Shown: positions 35,089 through 44,735 of the stretch, piece by piece
How positions within the stretch are numbered: position 1 is the first letter of the stretch
Layout: the number at the start of each line of letters is the position of its first letter
Source: Marinobacter persicus
GTDB lineage: Bacteria; Pseudomonadota; Gammaproteobacteria; Pseudomonadales; Oleiphilaceae
Reading direction: 5' to 3'
Assembly: GCF_002934325.1 (NCBI RefSeq)
Contig: NZ_PTIV01000014.1
Coordinates: 1-64,000, forward strand
DNA length: 64,000 bases
Notes under the pieces: model-generated
What the model was told of the DNA's origin: nothing
The model's database searches: none
Seen by the model: the letters and a program-made list of their open reading frames with translations, nothing else
Made by a program: the position numbers and the translations under genes

Positions 35089-36201
35089 ATGACGTTGAAT
35101 CTGGACCCGCTGTTTCAGCCCTTTGATCTGGGAAGGTTGCACCTGCGCAATCGCGTAGCTATGGCGCCGATGACCCGGAATTTCTCGCCCCGGGGCATTC
35201 CGGGCGAGGATGTAGTGGCCTATTATCGCCGGCGTGCCGAGGCTGGTATCGGCCTGATCATCACCGAAGGCACGGTGGTCAATCACCCGGCCGCGAACGG
35301 TTACCCGGATGTGCCGGCGTTTCATGGCGAGCAGGCCCTGGCCGGCTGGAAGCAGGTGGCGGATGCGGTGCATCAGGCCGGCGGCGCGATTTTCCCCCAG
35401 TTGTGGCATGTGGGCGCGGTGCGCAAGGAAGGCATGGAGCCGGACCCGCAGGTGCCGGGTTACAGCCCGTCTGGCCTTTATGCACCGGGCAAACCCAACG
35501 GCAAGGCCATGACCCGGGAAGACATCCGCGATGTGGTCAAGGCTTTTGGTCAGGCCGCTGCCGATGCCAGGGCCCTGGGTTTTGACGGGGTGGAAATCCA
35601 CGGTGCGCACGGTTACCTGCTGGACCAGTTTTTGTGGGAAGGCACCAACCAGCGCGAGGATGAATACGGCGGCAGTATGGAAAACCGTCTGCGCATCGTC
35701 GTGGAGGTGATTGAAGAAGTCCGCCACTGCGTGGGTCCGGATTTCCCCATCATGCTGCGCTTCTCTCAGTGGAAAATGCAGGATTACGAAGCCAGGCTGG
35801 CGCATACACCGGATGAGCTGGAGGCGTTTCTCAAGCCGCTGTCCGAGGCCGGTGTGGATATCTTCCACGCTTCCACCCGCCGTTTCTGGGAACCGGAATT
35901 CGAGGGTTCGAACCTGAACCTGGCCGGCTGGACCCAGAAGCTCACCGGCAAGCCGGCGATGTCGGTGGGCAGTGTCGGTCTGACGGAGGATTTCATCAGT
36001 GGCACGTTCGCCAGTGAGAAGGAATCGGTGGAACGTTCAGGCCTGGACGAGCTGGCCGAGCGCATGGCCAATCACGAGTTTGAGCTGATTGCGGTGGGCC
36101 GGGCGCTGCTGCAGGACCCGTACTGGTTGCAAAAGGTGAAGGACGGGCGTCTGGATGAGATCGAGGATTTCTCCAAAAGCGCGCTTGGCAAGCTTTACTG
36201 A
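35089..36201 (+). CDS. Old yellow enzyme family NADH:flavin oxidoreductase
   Basis: The 370-residue FMN TIM-barrel enzyme reduces activated C=C bonds. N-terminal FDLGRLHLRNRVAMAPMTRN binds FMN. LWHVGAVRK and the substrate-binding stretch EIHGAHGYLLDQFLWEGTNQRED (position of the His/Asn-type pair shows HGAH) match the family, as do GGSMENRLRIVVEVIEEVR and the late AVGRALLQDPYW. Substrate unknown. ATG 35089 follows GTGAGG. A bidirectional terminator separates it from the convergent CoA-transferase gene. Confidence 0.9.
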   Translation: MTLNLDPLFQPFDLGRLHLRNRVAMAPMTRNFSPRGIPGEDVVAYYRRRAEAGIGLIITEGTVVNHPAANGYPDVPAFHGEQALAGWKQVADAVHQAGGAIFPQLWHVGAVRKEGMEPDPQVPGYSPSGLYAPGKPNGKAMTREDIRDVVKAFGQAAADARALGFDGVEIHGAHGYLLDQFLWEGTNQREDEYGGSMENRLRIVVEVIEEVRHCVGPDFPIMLRFSQWKMQDYEARLAHTPDELEAFLKPLSEAGVDIFHASTRRFWEPEFEGSNLNLAGWTQKLTGKPAMSVGSVGLTEDFISGTFASEKESVERSGLDELAERMANHEFELIAVGRALLQDPYWLQKVKDGRLDEIEDFSKSALGKLY

Positions 36202-36227
36202 TTCGCTGTTACTGAACCTGTAAAAAC

Positions 36228-36263
36228 AAAAAAGCCGCAACCCCGAGGGGCTGCGGCTTTTTT
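36228..36263. terminator. Bidirectional terminator
   Basis: AAAAAAGCCGCA-ACCCC pairs with GGGG-C-TGCGGCTTTTTT. T tracts occur on both strands, so it serves the convergent oxidoreductase and CoA-transferase genes. Confidence 0.9.
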
Positions 36264-36294
36264 CATCGGTTTCGATGCGTGAACCCGAAGGCTC

Positions 36295-37806
36295 TTACAT
36301 CTTGCCGGTTTCTTCGAAGTTCTCGTGCCAGCTCAGGGCTTCCGCCAGGTTGTGCGGAGTGTGCTGGCCACGGCCGTTCTTGGTGGCGCGCTCGAAGTAG
36401 TCGAGCAGGCGGTCACGGTAGTCCGGGTGTGCACACTTGTTGATCACTTCCAGGGCACGCTTGCGCGGGCACAGGCCACGCAGGTCGGCCAGACCCTGCT
36501 CGGTCACGATAACCTGTACGTCGTGCTCGGTGTGGTCCACGTGGGAAACCATCGGCACGATGGTGGAGATGTTGCCACCCTTGGCCAGGGACGGGGTCAT
36601 GAAGATGGACAGGTAGCCGTTCCGGGCGAAGTCGCCGGAGCCGCCGATACCGTTCATCACACGGGTACCCATCACGTGAGTGGAATTCACGTTGCCGTAG
36701 ATGTCGGCTTCGATCATGCCGTTCATGGCGATGATGCCAAGGCGACGGATCACTTCCGGATGGTTACTCACTTCCTGCTGACGCAGCATGATGCGGTCTT
36801 TGTACTCTTCGATGTTCTCGGCCAGCTCCTGGTTGGCTTCCGGGCTCAGGGAGAACGAAGTACAGGAGGCCATCTTCAGGGTGCCGGACTTCAGCATTTC
36901 CAGCATGCCGTCCTGCAGCACTTCGGTGTAGGACGTCAGGTTCTTGTACGGACCGTCGTTCAGGCCGGCCAGTACGGCGTTGGCGATGTTGCCCACACCG
37001 GACTGGATCGGCAGCAGTTCTTTCGGCATGCGACCAGCGTTGATCTCGTCATCGAAGAACTGGAGGATGTTCTGGGCGATCTGCTTGGAGGCTTCGTCCG
37101 GCTCGCTGAAGCTGGAGTTGCGGTCGGTTGAGTTGGTCTCAACGATGGCCGCAATCTTTTCTTTCGGGCACTTGATGTACGGGGTGCCAACGCGGTCTTC
37201 CGGCTTCAGTACCGGGATCGGCTGGCGATGCGGCGGCTGGAAGTCTTCCTGGTAGATGTCGTGCATGCCTTCCAGGCCGGCCGGCTGGCCGTGGTTGACC
37301 TCGAGAATGACCTTGTCGGCCACGTCGATCCAGGTCTTGTTGTTACCCACGGAGGAAGAGGGGATCAGGTGACCTTCTTCGGTAATGCCAACTACTTCGA
37401 TCACGGCGACTTCCAGCTTGCCGTAGAAGCCGGCGGCTACGTCCGGGCCCAGGTGGGACAGGTGAACATCCATGTAGTCCATGCGGCCTTCGTTGATGTT
37501 CTTACGGCCGATGGGATCACTCTGGTACGGGATACGGAAGGACATGCCGTTCACTTCGGAAAGGACACCGTCCAGTTCCGGGGCGGTGGATGCGCCGGTA
37601 AATACGCCGATTTTGTATTCGGTGCCTTGCTCGCGCTGCTCGCGGATGTGGTCGGCCAGGGCCTGCGGGATGGCTTTCGGGTAGCCAGCGCCGGTGAAAC
37701 CACTCATGCCAACGTTTACGCCGTTGGGAATCAGGGCGGCGGCCTCTTTGGCGCTCATGATGCGATCGTTCAGATCAGCACAACGAATTCTGGAAGCAGT
37801 AGACAT
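36295..37806 (-). CDS. Acetyl-CoA hydrolase/succinyl-CoA:acetate CoA-transferase
   Basis: The 503-residue family I CoA-transferase resembles AarC/Ach1. It probably moves CoA between succinyl-CoA and acetate. IPNGVNVGMSGFTGAGYPKA lies near the N-terminus; LPIQSGVGNIANAVLAGL is followed by SYTEVLQDG, which carries the catalytic Glu (about residue 290-300). The C-terminal VTEQGLADLRGLCPRKRA is the usual CoA-loop region. With pta-ackA elsewhere in the window it offers a second route for acetate. A pure hydrolase role is possible but less likely. Confidence 0.9.
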   Translation of the reverse strand: MSTASRIRCADLNDRIMSAKEAAALIPNGVNVGMSGFTGAGYPKAIPQALADHIREQREQGTEYKIGVFTGASTAPELDGVLSEVNGMSFRIPYQSDPIGRKNINEGRMDYMDVHLSHLGPDVAAGFYGKLEVAVIEVVGITEEGHLIPSSSVGNNKTWIDVADKVILEVNHGQPAGLEGMHDIYQEDFQPPHRQPIPVLKPEDRVGTPYIKCPKEKIAAIVETNSTDRNSSFSEPDEASKQIAQNILQFFDDEINAGRMPKELLPIQSGVGNIANAVLAGLNDGPYKNLTSYTEVLQDGMLEMLKSGTLKMASCTSFSLSPEANQELAENIEEYKDRIMLRQQEVSNHPEVIRRLGIIAMNGMIEADIYGNVNSTHVMGTRVMNGIGGSGDFARNGYLSIFMTPSLAKGGNISTIVPMVSHVDHTEHDVQVIVTEQGLADLRGLCPRKRALEVINKCAHPDYRDRLLDYFERATKNGRGQHTPHNLAEALSWHENFEETGKM

Positions 37807-37904
37807 AGCAGCTCCGAGTTACTGTTGGTTTTTTGGGATTGTGTCTATAACAAAAGGCGACTGTACCATAGCCATAGGTATTTATAGCTAAAATTGAAAA
37901 AAAT

Positions 37905-38762
37905 TTATACTAATTTCTGACGCTGCTTTTGTCGCAGTCCGATCAGTACCAATGGCACGACAATCATCAGACTTCCCACCATAAACCAAATGTCCGGTAC
38001 TTCGCCAAACCAGATCCAACCAATGGCCACGGCCCAGATCAGGCCGGTGTATTCGGCGCTGGTGACCAGGTTGGCTTCAACCTGGTGGTAGGCCAAAAGT
38101 ACGGTAATGTTGTAGCCGAGAATCATCAAAGCCGAGCCGGCGGCGTTCATGAGCATGCCTGTGTTCCAGGTGGCACCTTCCCACAAAGCCAACGCGGCGG
38201 CTGCCGGAACGATAAGCAGATAGTTGAGAAACAGCTTATGCACAGTACTCTGGGTTTTGGGCAACTGGCGGACCATGACGGCGTTCACGGACAGCGCGAG
38301 CGCGGAACCCAGGGCGGCCAGCACAGCCCAGTTCACTTCCGTTGGACGCAGGATGACGATAATGCCGGCGAATCCGCTGAAGACGGCGGTGACGCTCAAC
38401 GGGGTGAGGGTTTCCCGGAAGATAAAGGCTGACAGCACCATGACCAGGATTGGAGCGCCATAGAACAGGGCGTTGGCCGTTGCGAGGTGCAGGTTGGTCA
38501 GGGCGATGACCATGCAGACAATGCCGGCCAGGTGCACGTGGGAGCGGATGGTGTGGATTTTCAGGCCGTCAAAGAGGTGCCGACGGTTCAGCTTGCCGAT
38601 GAGGGGAAGCAGGAACAGTAGGGTCAACAGGCAGCGCATGAAGGCAAACTGGAAAATCGGGGCGCCCGGTTCCAGGGTTTTGATGAATACATCCGAGCCA
38701 ATGGCCATGGCGTTGCCAATGACCAGCAGCAGGATGGCGCTGTTGACGGTTTTTCCTGACAC
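37905..38762 (-). CDS. EamA/DMT-family transporter
   Basis: The 285-residue protein has ten helices in two EamA repeats (about 8-135 and 145-278). ANALFYGAPILVMVLSAFIFRE and AEYTGLIWAVAIGWIWFGE are the repeated helix-4/5 motifs. Substrate unknown, probably an amino acid or metabolite exporter. The start lies beside the hairpin element at 38802-38912, which separates it from a divergent LysR gene. Confidence 0.87.
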   Translation of the reverse strand: MSGKTVNSAILLLVIGNAMAIGSDVFIKTLEPGAPIFQFAFMRCLLTLLFLLPLIGKLNRRHLFDGLKIHTIRSHVHLAGIVCMVIALTNLHLATANALFYGAPILVMVLSAFIFRETLTPLSVTAVFSGFAGIIVILRPTEVNWAVLAALGSALALSVNAVMVRQLPKTQSTVHKLFLNYLLIVPAAAALALWEGATWNTGMLMNAAGSALMILGYNITVLLAYHQVEANLVTSAEYTGLIWAVAIGWIWFGEVPDIWFMVGSLMIVVPLVLIGLRQKQRQKLV

Positions 38763-38801
38763 TTCTTTTTAACCTCCCTTGACCTTCATGCTTGGGTGCA
38801 T

Positions 38802-38912
38802 GAGCGGGTTGGGGAAACGGCTTCCGAAAACCGCTGTAAATACATCCTTGTACGCTTGTCTCCGCCATCCATGGCTACGAACATTTTCGGAAGCCGTTTC
38901 CCCAACCCGCTC
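38802..38912. repeat. Long hairpin element, copy 1 (29-bp perfect arms)
   Basis: Positions 38802-38830 are exactly complementary to 38884-38912, around a 53-base spacer. The spacer contains CCGCT at its start, ACATCCTTGT, CGCTTG and CTCCGCCATCC-TGGCT. The same landmarks occur in the spacer at 53231-53287. The inner stem is related to copy 2 but differs by paired, compensatory changes. The element lies between the divergent transporter and LysR genes. There is no U tract, so it is not a simple terminator. Function and mobility unknown. Confidence 0.85.
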
Positions 38913-38995
38913 CCTGAACTGGGGTGGTGAGTCTACGAGTCTGCTAGTATTTGGTGAAATGATCATTGTTGCCTATCTATTAGAAAATTCGATAC

Positions 38996-39940
38996 ATGAA
39001 GCTTCCCCCTTTGAAAGCCTTACCCGTCTTTGAAACCGTTGCCCGCCTGAAGAGCTTTTCAGCCGCCGCCGCAGAGCTGGCGATTACCCAAAGCGCCGTC
39101 AGTCACCAGATCAAACAGCTCGAAACCTACCTGGGCGAGCAGCTGTTCTGGCGGTCCGGGCGTTCGGTGACGCTGACCGATGAAGGGCGGCAGTATTTTG
39201 ATGCCATCAGTTCCGCGCTGTTGCAGGTGGAGCGGGCCAGTGAGCAGTTGCTGGGGCATGAACAGTCGCGGATTCGGTTGTCCGTGTTCAGTTCGTTTGC
39301 GGTGCGCTGGCTGGTGCCCCGGTTGCCTGAGTTGCAGCGGTTGCATCCGCAGATTGATCTGGCGCTGGAGATGAGCAGTGAGAACCCGGTGCTGTCGGAG
39401 CGGGTGGCGGATTGTTTTATCACCATCCACCCGACGGTGCCGGCCTACAGTTACGAGCATTTGTACACAGAGCGACTGTTTCCGGTGTGCAGTCAGGATT
39501 ATTGGCAGCGCATCCGGCGGGAACTGGGCCGGGAAGGGCCGGAGGGGCGGGATGAACAGCCGCTGTCATCGGAGGATGTGGCGCGGTTTCCATTGTTGTC
39601 GACCCACAGCATTTTCGATAAAGCCGCCGGCGACTGGGAGGCCTGGTATCGGGAAGTGGGGGAGCCAATTCCGGATAGTGCCCGGGTTCAGCATTTCAGC
39701 CACATGCTGCTGGCTCTGGAAGCGGCCCGGTTTCATCAGGGGATCGCGTTGACCAACGATTACATGCTCAGTACCCGGAAGGATTCGGCGGATTTCGTGC
39801 GCTTGCCGACCCATTCGGTGATTACCGGGGACAAGTTCTACTTTGCCTGGAAGACGAGTCGGCGACGGGAGAAGGGGATTCAGATGCTGCGGCGATGGCT
39901 GGTGGACGAGGCCATCCGGGGCGGGTTGCGCAGTGAATGA
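38996..39940 (+). CDS. LysR-family regulator, GcvA-like
   Basis: The 314-residue protein has the GcvA-type N-terminus (LPPLKALPVFETVARLKSFSAAAAEL, then TQSAVSHQIKQLETYLG) forming the winged helix-turn-helix, and a LysR effector domain from about residue 95. The divergent EamA transporter, 233 bp away across a hairpin element, is the likely target. The gene is richer in GTG/CGG codons late on, but nothing suggests damage. Confidence 0.88.
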   Translation: MKLPPLKALPVFETVARLKSFSAAAAELAITQSAVSHQIKQLETYLGEQLFWRSGRSVTLTDEGRQYFDAISSALLQVERASEQLLGHEQSRIRLSVFSSFAVRWLVPRLPELQRLHPQIDLALEMSSENPVLSERVADCFITIHPTVPAYSYEHLYTERLFPVCSQDYWQRIRRELGREGPEGRDEQPLSSEDVARFPLLSTHSIFDKAAGDWEAWYREVGEPIPDSARVQHFSHMLLALEAARFHQGIALTNDYMLSTRKDSADFVRLPTHSVITGDKFYFAWKTSRRREKGIQMLRRWLVDEAIRGGLRSE

Positions 39941-40034
39941 GCTCGAGGATTGGGTGTCAGAACTGTAATCCCGGTTTCAGGTTTTACGGCGGTTTTGTTT
40001 GTACTCTGCCAGCAAATAGTGAATGGAGTTTGTT

Positions 40035-40340
40035 ATGAAATGGTTGCGTCGATCATTGTGTGTGGTGGCGGTGGCATTGCCGCTTTCGGCCCTGGCGGAG
40101 CCGCCGACTCAACAGGGCCTGCCGCCCGGCCTGGAAAAGAAGGTGGAGCGGGGTGAACCCTTGCCGCCGGGGTGGCAAAAGAAGATCCACGTTGGGGATC
40201 ATCTGGATCACCGCTATCTGGATTACGGGCGGGTCTACGACATCAGTCCGCACCGTCAGCGGGTCCATATTGAAGATAGGGTTTACACGATTATTAAGGA
40301 AACCCGGGAGATTGTGGACATCCTGGAGAACGGCCACTGA
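40035..40340 (+). CDS. Small periplasmic protein, RcnB/CigR-like
   Basis: The 101-residue protein has a signal peptide (LRRSLCVVAVALPLSALAEPP, cleavage about residue 21). GLPPGLEKKVERGEPLPPGW resembles the Pro-Gly-Leu/Lys motif of RcnB/CigR-type periplasmic proteins. The C-terminal part is one RcnB-like beta unit (VYDISPHRQRVHIEDRVYTII). ATG 40035 follows GGAG at 40025-40028; ATG 40023 lies on that site. Function unclear; a role in envelope or metal homeostasis is suggested by family only. Confidence 0.75.
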   Translation: MKWLRRSLCVVAVALPLSALAEPPTQQGLPPGLEKKVERGEPLPPGWQKKIHVGDHLDHRYLDYGRVYDISPHRQRVHIEDRVYTIIKETREIVDILENGH

Positions 40341-40344
40341 AATG

Positions 40345-40372
40345 CCGGTGCCCGGGGTTCTCCGGGCACCGG
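40345..40372. terminator. GC-rich hairpin between convergent genes
   Basis: CCGGTGCCCGG pairs with CCGGGCACCGG around a 6-base loop. It sits between the stops of the RcnB-like gene and fadE. No clear T tract follows, so termination strength is uncertain. Confidence 0.55.
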
Positions 40373-40385
40373 TTGATCCGGTCCG

Positions 40386-42887
40386 CTACTGTCGGGCCTG
40401 ACGTTCCACCACCCGCCGCTTGCCTCGAGCGCAGTCAGAGAGCTCTTTCAGGCCATCGGCATCAAACGCATCCACGCGAATCACGTCATACAGGGCCGTC
40501 AGCGCCTCTTCCAGCTTCGGACACTCGTCGGCTTTCACAACGCCCTGGGCGCAGGCCCAGTCCACCAGTTCCTTGCGCTGGTGGCCCATCAGCAGATCAA
40601 TCCCGCCCAGTTCGTCTTCGTCCCGGTTACGCAGGGCCTCGTGCAGACGGTTTCTTGAACCGGCGGTTTCGTTGGCCAGTTTGTAGGCGTTCAGCACCCG
40701 CCCCAGTGGGTCCTGTGGATCGGGGTTGATGAACGTGCCACGGCTGATGCGCTGGCGTACCGGGGTGTCTTCCACAATGGTGGCGGCAACCCTGGCGCCC
40801 AGTTTGTCGCTCGGGCCGTTCAGGCCGGTGGCACCCAGCGGGAACACCAGCAGCCGCAACGGCCAGCGCAGGACTGGGACCGGGAAGTTGATGATGGCGT
40901 CACGCATGGCGCCTTGCAGATCCCGCAGGCAGGTTTCCAGGCTCCATTCCACCAGATCCCGCTGGTCGTCGGGATAGCCTTCCTCGTGCCATTGTTTGAT
41001 CACGGCGGTGGCGTAGTATAGGTGTACCAGGCAGTCCGCCATCCGGCCGGATAGGCGCTGCCGGGCCTTCAGGCCACCGCCGACGGACAGCAGGGTGACG
41101 TCGGTCATGAGGGCAAAGGCGGCGGAGAAGCGCGCCAGCTGGCGGTAGTATTTCTGAATGTCGCCCTGGCGCGGTACGCCTTCCAACCAACCCCGGGAGA
41201 GGCCAAGCACAAGTGCCCGCAGGGCGTTGCGGGTGGTGTGGGCCAGGTGTCGGTAGAAGATGCCATCGAACTTTTTAGCCGCCCGGTCCGGGTCTTCCAT
41301 CCCTGCTGCTTCGATTTCCTCGACAATGAAGGGATGGCAGCGAATGGCACCCTGGCCGAACACCATCAGGCTGCGGGTGAGGATGTTCGCGCCTTCCACG
41401 GTAATGCCGATGGGCACCGCCTGGTAGGCCCGGGCCAGGAAGTTGCGGGGGCCGGTGATCACGCCTCGGCCAGCCACGATGTCCATGGCGTTGTTGATGA
41501 CTTCCCGCATCAGATCGGTGTTGCGGTATTTCAGTACCGCCGATGGCACCGAGGGGCGAACGCCCCGGTCGAGCATGCCGGAGGTCAGCAGCCGGGCGGC
41601 ATCCATCATGTAGGTGTAGCCGGCGACTGGCTCCAACGCTTCCTGAACGCCTTCAAACTGGCTGATGGAGCGGCCGAATTGCTCGCGGGTGTAGGCGTAG
41701 GAGCCGGTGGCCAGGCTGGCCAGTTTGCCGGCGCCGGTGCCCAGGGCCGGCAGGGAAATGGAGCGGCCGATGGACAGGCATTCGAGCAGCATTTTCCAGC
41801 CTTTGCCCAGCATGTCCTGGCCACCGATCACCTGCTCCATGGGAATAAACACTTCCTCTCCCCAGGTGGGCCCATTCATGAACACCGTGTTCATGGGCAG
41901 GTGGCGGGCGCCGGCGTGCACACCGTCGGTATCCCTGGGAACCAGTACGCAGGTCACGCCAATCTCGTCCCGATCGCCCAGCATGTGTTCCGGGTCATAC
42001 ACCTTGATGGCCAGGCCAATGAGGGTGGCCACCGGCGCCAGGGTGATGTAACGCTTGTTCCAGGTGACTTTCAGACCCAGCACTTCCTTGCCGTTCCACT
42101 GCCCCTTGCAGACGATGCCCTTGTCCGGGATGGCACCGGCATCGGAGCCGGCCACCGGCGAGGTCAGGGCAAAGCAGGGAATTTCCTGGCCACCGGCGAG
42201 GCGGGGCAGGTAGTGCTGTTTCTGGTCATCCGTGCCGTAATGCATCAGCAGTTCGCCCGGGCCCAGGGAATTGGGCACCATCACGGTGACGGCGGCCGAG
42301 ACACTGCGGGTGGAGATCTTCATCACGATTTCGGAGTGGGCGGTGGCCGAGAAGCCCATGCCGCCGTCTTCCTTAGGGATCACCAGGCCAAAAAAGCCCT
42401 TTTCCCGGATGAACTGCCAGACCTTTTCCGGCAGGTCGTAGTCCTCGTGGGTGATCTGCCAGTCGTCTAGCATCCCGCACAGCTCTTCCACCGGGCCGTC
42501 CAGGAAGGCCTGCTCCTCGCTGGTCAGGTGGGCCGGCTGGTAGTCCATGAGCTTGTTCCAGTCCGGTTGACCGGAGAACAGTTCGCCATCCCAGTCCACC
42601 GAGCCGGAATTGAGGGCTTCGCGCTCGGTGTCCGAAAGCTTAGGCAGGCGGCTGCGAACCCAGCCCAGCAGCGGGCGGCTGAGTTTGTCGAGGCGCAAAT
42701 CACCGGGCAATACCACCAACAACGCCAATGCCAGAAGAACGCCGCCGATCAGGAAACTGACGACGTGCCAATCGTCCTGGGCAACCCCGATGAGTGTGGC
42801 AATCGACAGAACCAGGGCCGCGGTTTTGCCGCCAATGCTGAAATAGATCAGTACCAGGGCGGTGAGCACCAGGAACAGAACGCTCAT
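40386..42887 (-). CDS. fadE: Acyl-CoA dehydrogenase FadE
   Basis: The 833-residue protein is of the large FadE type (814 residues in E. coli) that performs the first oxidation of fatty acyl-CoA beta-oxidation at the membrane. Two N-terminal hydrophobic stretches (about 1-22 and 40-62) anchor it. The dehydrogenase core has GFFGLVIPKEDGGMGFSATAHSE, PCFALTSPVAGSDAGAIPD, RSISLPALGTGAGKL, REQFGRSISQFEGVQEAL and ITVEGANILTRSLMVFGQGA. A C-terminal extension of about 250 residues is FadE-specific. It stands alone here. Confidence 0.95.
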   Translation of the reverse strand: MSVLFLVLTALVLIYFSIGGKTAALVLSIATLIGVAQDDWHVVSFLIGGVLLALALLVVLPGDLRLDKLSRPLLGWVRSRLPKLSDTEREALNSGSVDWDGELFSGQPDWNKLMDYQPAHLTSEEQAFLDGPVEELCGMLDDWQITHEDYDLPEKVWQFIREKGFFGLVIPKEDGGMGFSATAHSEIVMKISTRSVSAAVTVMVPNSLGPGELLMHYGTDDQKQHYLPRLAGGQEIPCFALTSPVAGSDAGAIPDKGIVCKGQWNGKEVLGLKVTWNKRYITLAPVATLIGLAIKVYDPEHMLGDRDEIGVTCVLVPRDTDGVHAGARHLPMNTVFMNGPTWGEEVFIPMEQVIGGQDMLGKGWKMLLECLSIGRSISLPALGTGAGKLASLATGSYAYTREQFGRSISQFEGVQEALEPVAGYTYMMDAARLLTSGMLDRGVRPSVPSAVLKYRNTDLMREVINNAMDIVAGRGVITGPRNFLARAYQAVPIGITVEGANILTRSLMVFGQGAIRCHPFIVEEIEAAGMEDPDRAAKKFDGIFYRHLAHTTRNALRALVLGLSRGWLEGVPRQGDIQKYYRQLARFSAAFALMTDVTLLSVGGGLKARQRLSGRMADCLVHLYYATAVIKQWHEEGYPDDQRDLVEWSLETCLRDLQGAMRDAIINFPVPVLRWPLRLLVFPLGATGLNGPSDKLGARVAATIVEDTPVRQRISRGTFINPDPQDPLGRVLNAYKLANETAGSRNRLHEALRNRDEDELGGIDLLMGHQRKELVDWACAQGVVKADECPKLEEALTALYDVIRVDAFDADGLKELSDCARGKRRVVERQARQ

Positions 42888-43091
42888 GGAAAAGCCTCCA
42901 TATCATGAATGAAAACAGACAGATCTCTTAACCATCGGCGAAAGTGATGGTTGTTGCAAGGACCGTTGATTCCACCGTGGTAGAGATACCTCCAATTACC
43001 TTCATATATAAAAACTTTCGTTGAAAATGAGATCCATTTCCTGTCGCTATCGTAGACTCTTCCAACCAATTCCTGGATCTGGAGCATACTT

Positions 43092-44735
43092 ATGTTTGGG
43101 CAGCTTACGGTTGCCAAGCGCCTGGCGTTTGGTTTCGGCCTGATTGTGTCTTTGATGGTTGTCATTACCGTGATCGGCAATCAGCGTGTGGGGTTTATCG
43201 ACAGCACATTGACGTCAGTGAACGAAGGTGCGGCGCTGAAGCAACGTTATGCGATCAACTTCCGTGGCAGTGTGCATGATCGTGCCATCGCCATCCGGGA
43301 TGCCGTCCTGGTGAACAACGATGCGGATTTACAGAAACATCTGCGCGATATTGACCGTTTGGCCCGCATGTATGCCGACAATGCCGAAAAAATGGCAAAC
43401 ATGTTCCGGCAGCGAGGTGCTACGGAGCAGGAGCGAAAACTGCTGACGGCCATCCAGGCGATTGAAAAGCGCACCCTGGCGCTGACCGACGAGGTGATCG
43501 AGCGCCGGCGCAATGATAATCCTGAAGCGGCCCGCCAGTTTTTGTTGAACGAGGTTTCGCCGGCTTACAGTGAATGGCTGGACCGGGTGAACGCGTTTAT
43601 CGACCACCAGGAAAGCGATGCCGCCGCCGACCTGAATGAGGTTCGCGTTGCGGCCAGTGGTTTTAATACCGTGATTGTCAGCGTCACGGCCGTGGCGGTG
43701 GTGCTCAGCGTCCTGGTGGCGTTTGTCATTATTCGCAAACTCAAGCGCGTGTTGGGCGCAGAGCCTGAAGAAGTCGCAGAGGTTATCCGCCGCCTGGCCG
43801 ACGGCCAGCTCGACCAGGTGGTTGATACCCGCTACCCGGACAGTGTAATGGGCGCCCTCGCCAACACCATGGACCGACTGACCGGCATTATCCGGGAGGT
43901 TCGTGCGGCCTCTGAGGAGCTCTCCAAGGCCTCTGGCGAGCTGGAGAAAACCTCCGACAACAACAGCCGACAGATTCGCACCCAGGCCAAGGAAGCCGAG
44001 CAGATGGCCACGGCGGTGAACGAGATGGCCACCACCGTGAATGAGGTGGCCGGGTTTGCCGCCAATGCCGCCACTGCCACCACAAAAGCGGATGGCGAAG
44101 TGGAAACCGGCAACCGGGTGGTTGCCGACACGGCAGCGTCTATCACCCGCCTGGCGGACAAGCTGGAGGAGGCGGCAGTCTCGGTGCATCGGGTGTCCGA
44201 GGATAGCGGCAACATTGAGAAGATCATTGAAGTGATTAACGGCATTGCCGAGCAGACCAACCTGCTGGCGCTGAATGCGGCTATTGAGGCAGCCCGCGCC
44301 GGCAGCCATGGTCGAGGCTTTGCGGTGGTGGCCGATGAGGTCCGTTCATTGGCTTCCCGCACCCAGGAGTCCACCCGCGAGATCCAGGACATGATCGGGC
44401 AACTGCAAAGTGGTGCAAGTGAGGCCACCGATGAGATGGAGAGCAGCCGTGAGCTGGCCCGCGACACCGTGGCGAAAACCACGGAGGCGGAGACTGCCTT
44501 GGCCCGGATCCGTGAGGAGATGTCGTCCATCAATGATATGAATGCTCAGATCGCCAGCGCCGCCGAGCAACAGAGTTCGGTGGCCGAAGAAGTGAACCGC
44601 AACATTGCCCGGATTCACGATGCCACCATTGAAACGTCCGCCGGCTCGGATCAGGTGGCCGGTTCCAGCCACGATTTGGCGGTCTTGGCCGATCAGCTGC
44701 GCTCGCGGGTCAGTGTGTTTCGTCTCAGAGACTGA
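43092..44735 (+). CDS. Methyl-accepting chemotaxis protein
   Basis: The 547-residue receptor has helix 1 (about 10-31), a periplasmic four-helix-bundle ligand domain (about 32-195), helix 2 (about 196-216), HAMP and a signalling hairpin. The tip sequence [18 protein letters not shown] and [20 protein letters not shown] is intact. No C-terminal CheR/CheB-binding pentapeptide is seen. Ligand unknown. Its 3' end overlaps the convergent UbiA gene by 11 bp. Confidence 0.93.
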   Translation: MFGQLTVAKRLAFGFGLIVSLMVVITVIGNQRVGFIDSTLTSVNEGAALKQRYAINFRGSVHDRAIAIRDAVLVNNDADLQKHLRDIDRLARMYADNAEKMANMFRQRGATEQERKLLTAIQAIEKRTLALTDEVIERRRNDNPEAARQFLLNEVSPAYSEWLDRVNAFIDHQESDAAADLNEVRVAASGFNTVIVSVTAVAVVLSVLVAFVIIRKLKRVLGAEPEEVAEVIRRLADGQLDQVVDTRYPDSVMGALANTMDRLTGIIREVRAASEELSKASGELEKTSDNNSRQIRTQAKEAEQMATAVNEMATTVNEVAGFAANAATATTKADGEVETGNRVVADTAASITRLADKLEEAAVSVHRVSEDSGNIEKIIEVINGIAEQTNLLALNAAIEAARAGSHGRGFAVVADEVRSLASRTQESTREIQDMIGQLQSGASEATDEMESSRELARDTVAKTTEAETALARIREEMSSINDMNAQIASAAEQQSSVAEEVNRNIARIHDATIETSAGSDQVAGSSHDLAVLADQLRSRVSVFRLRD

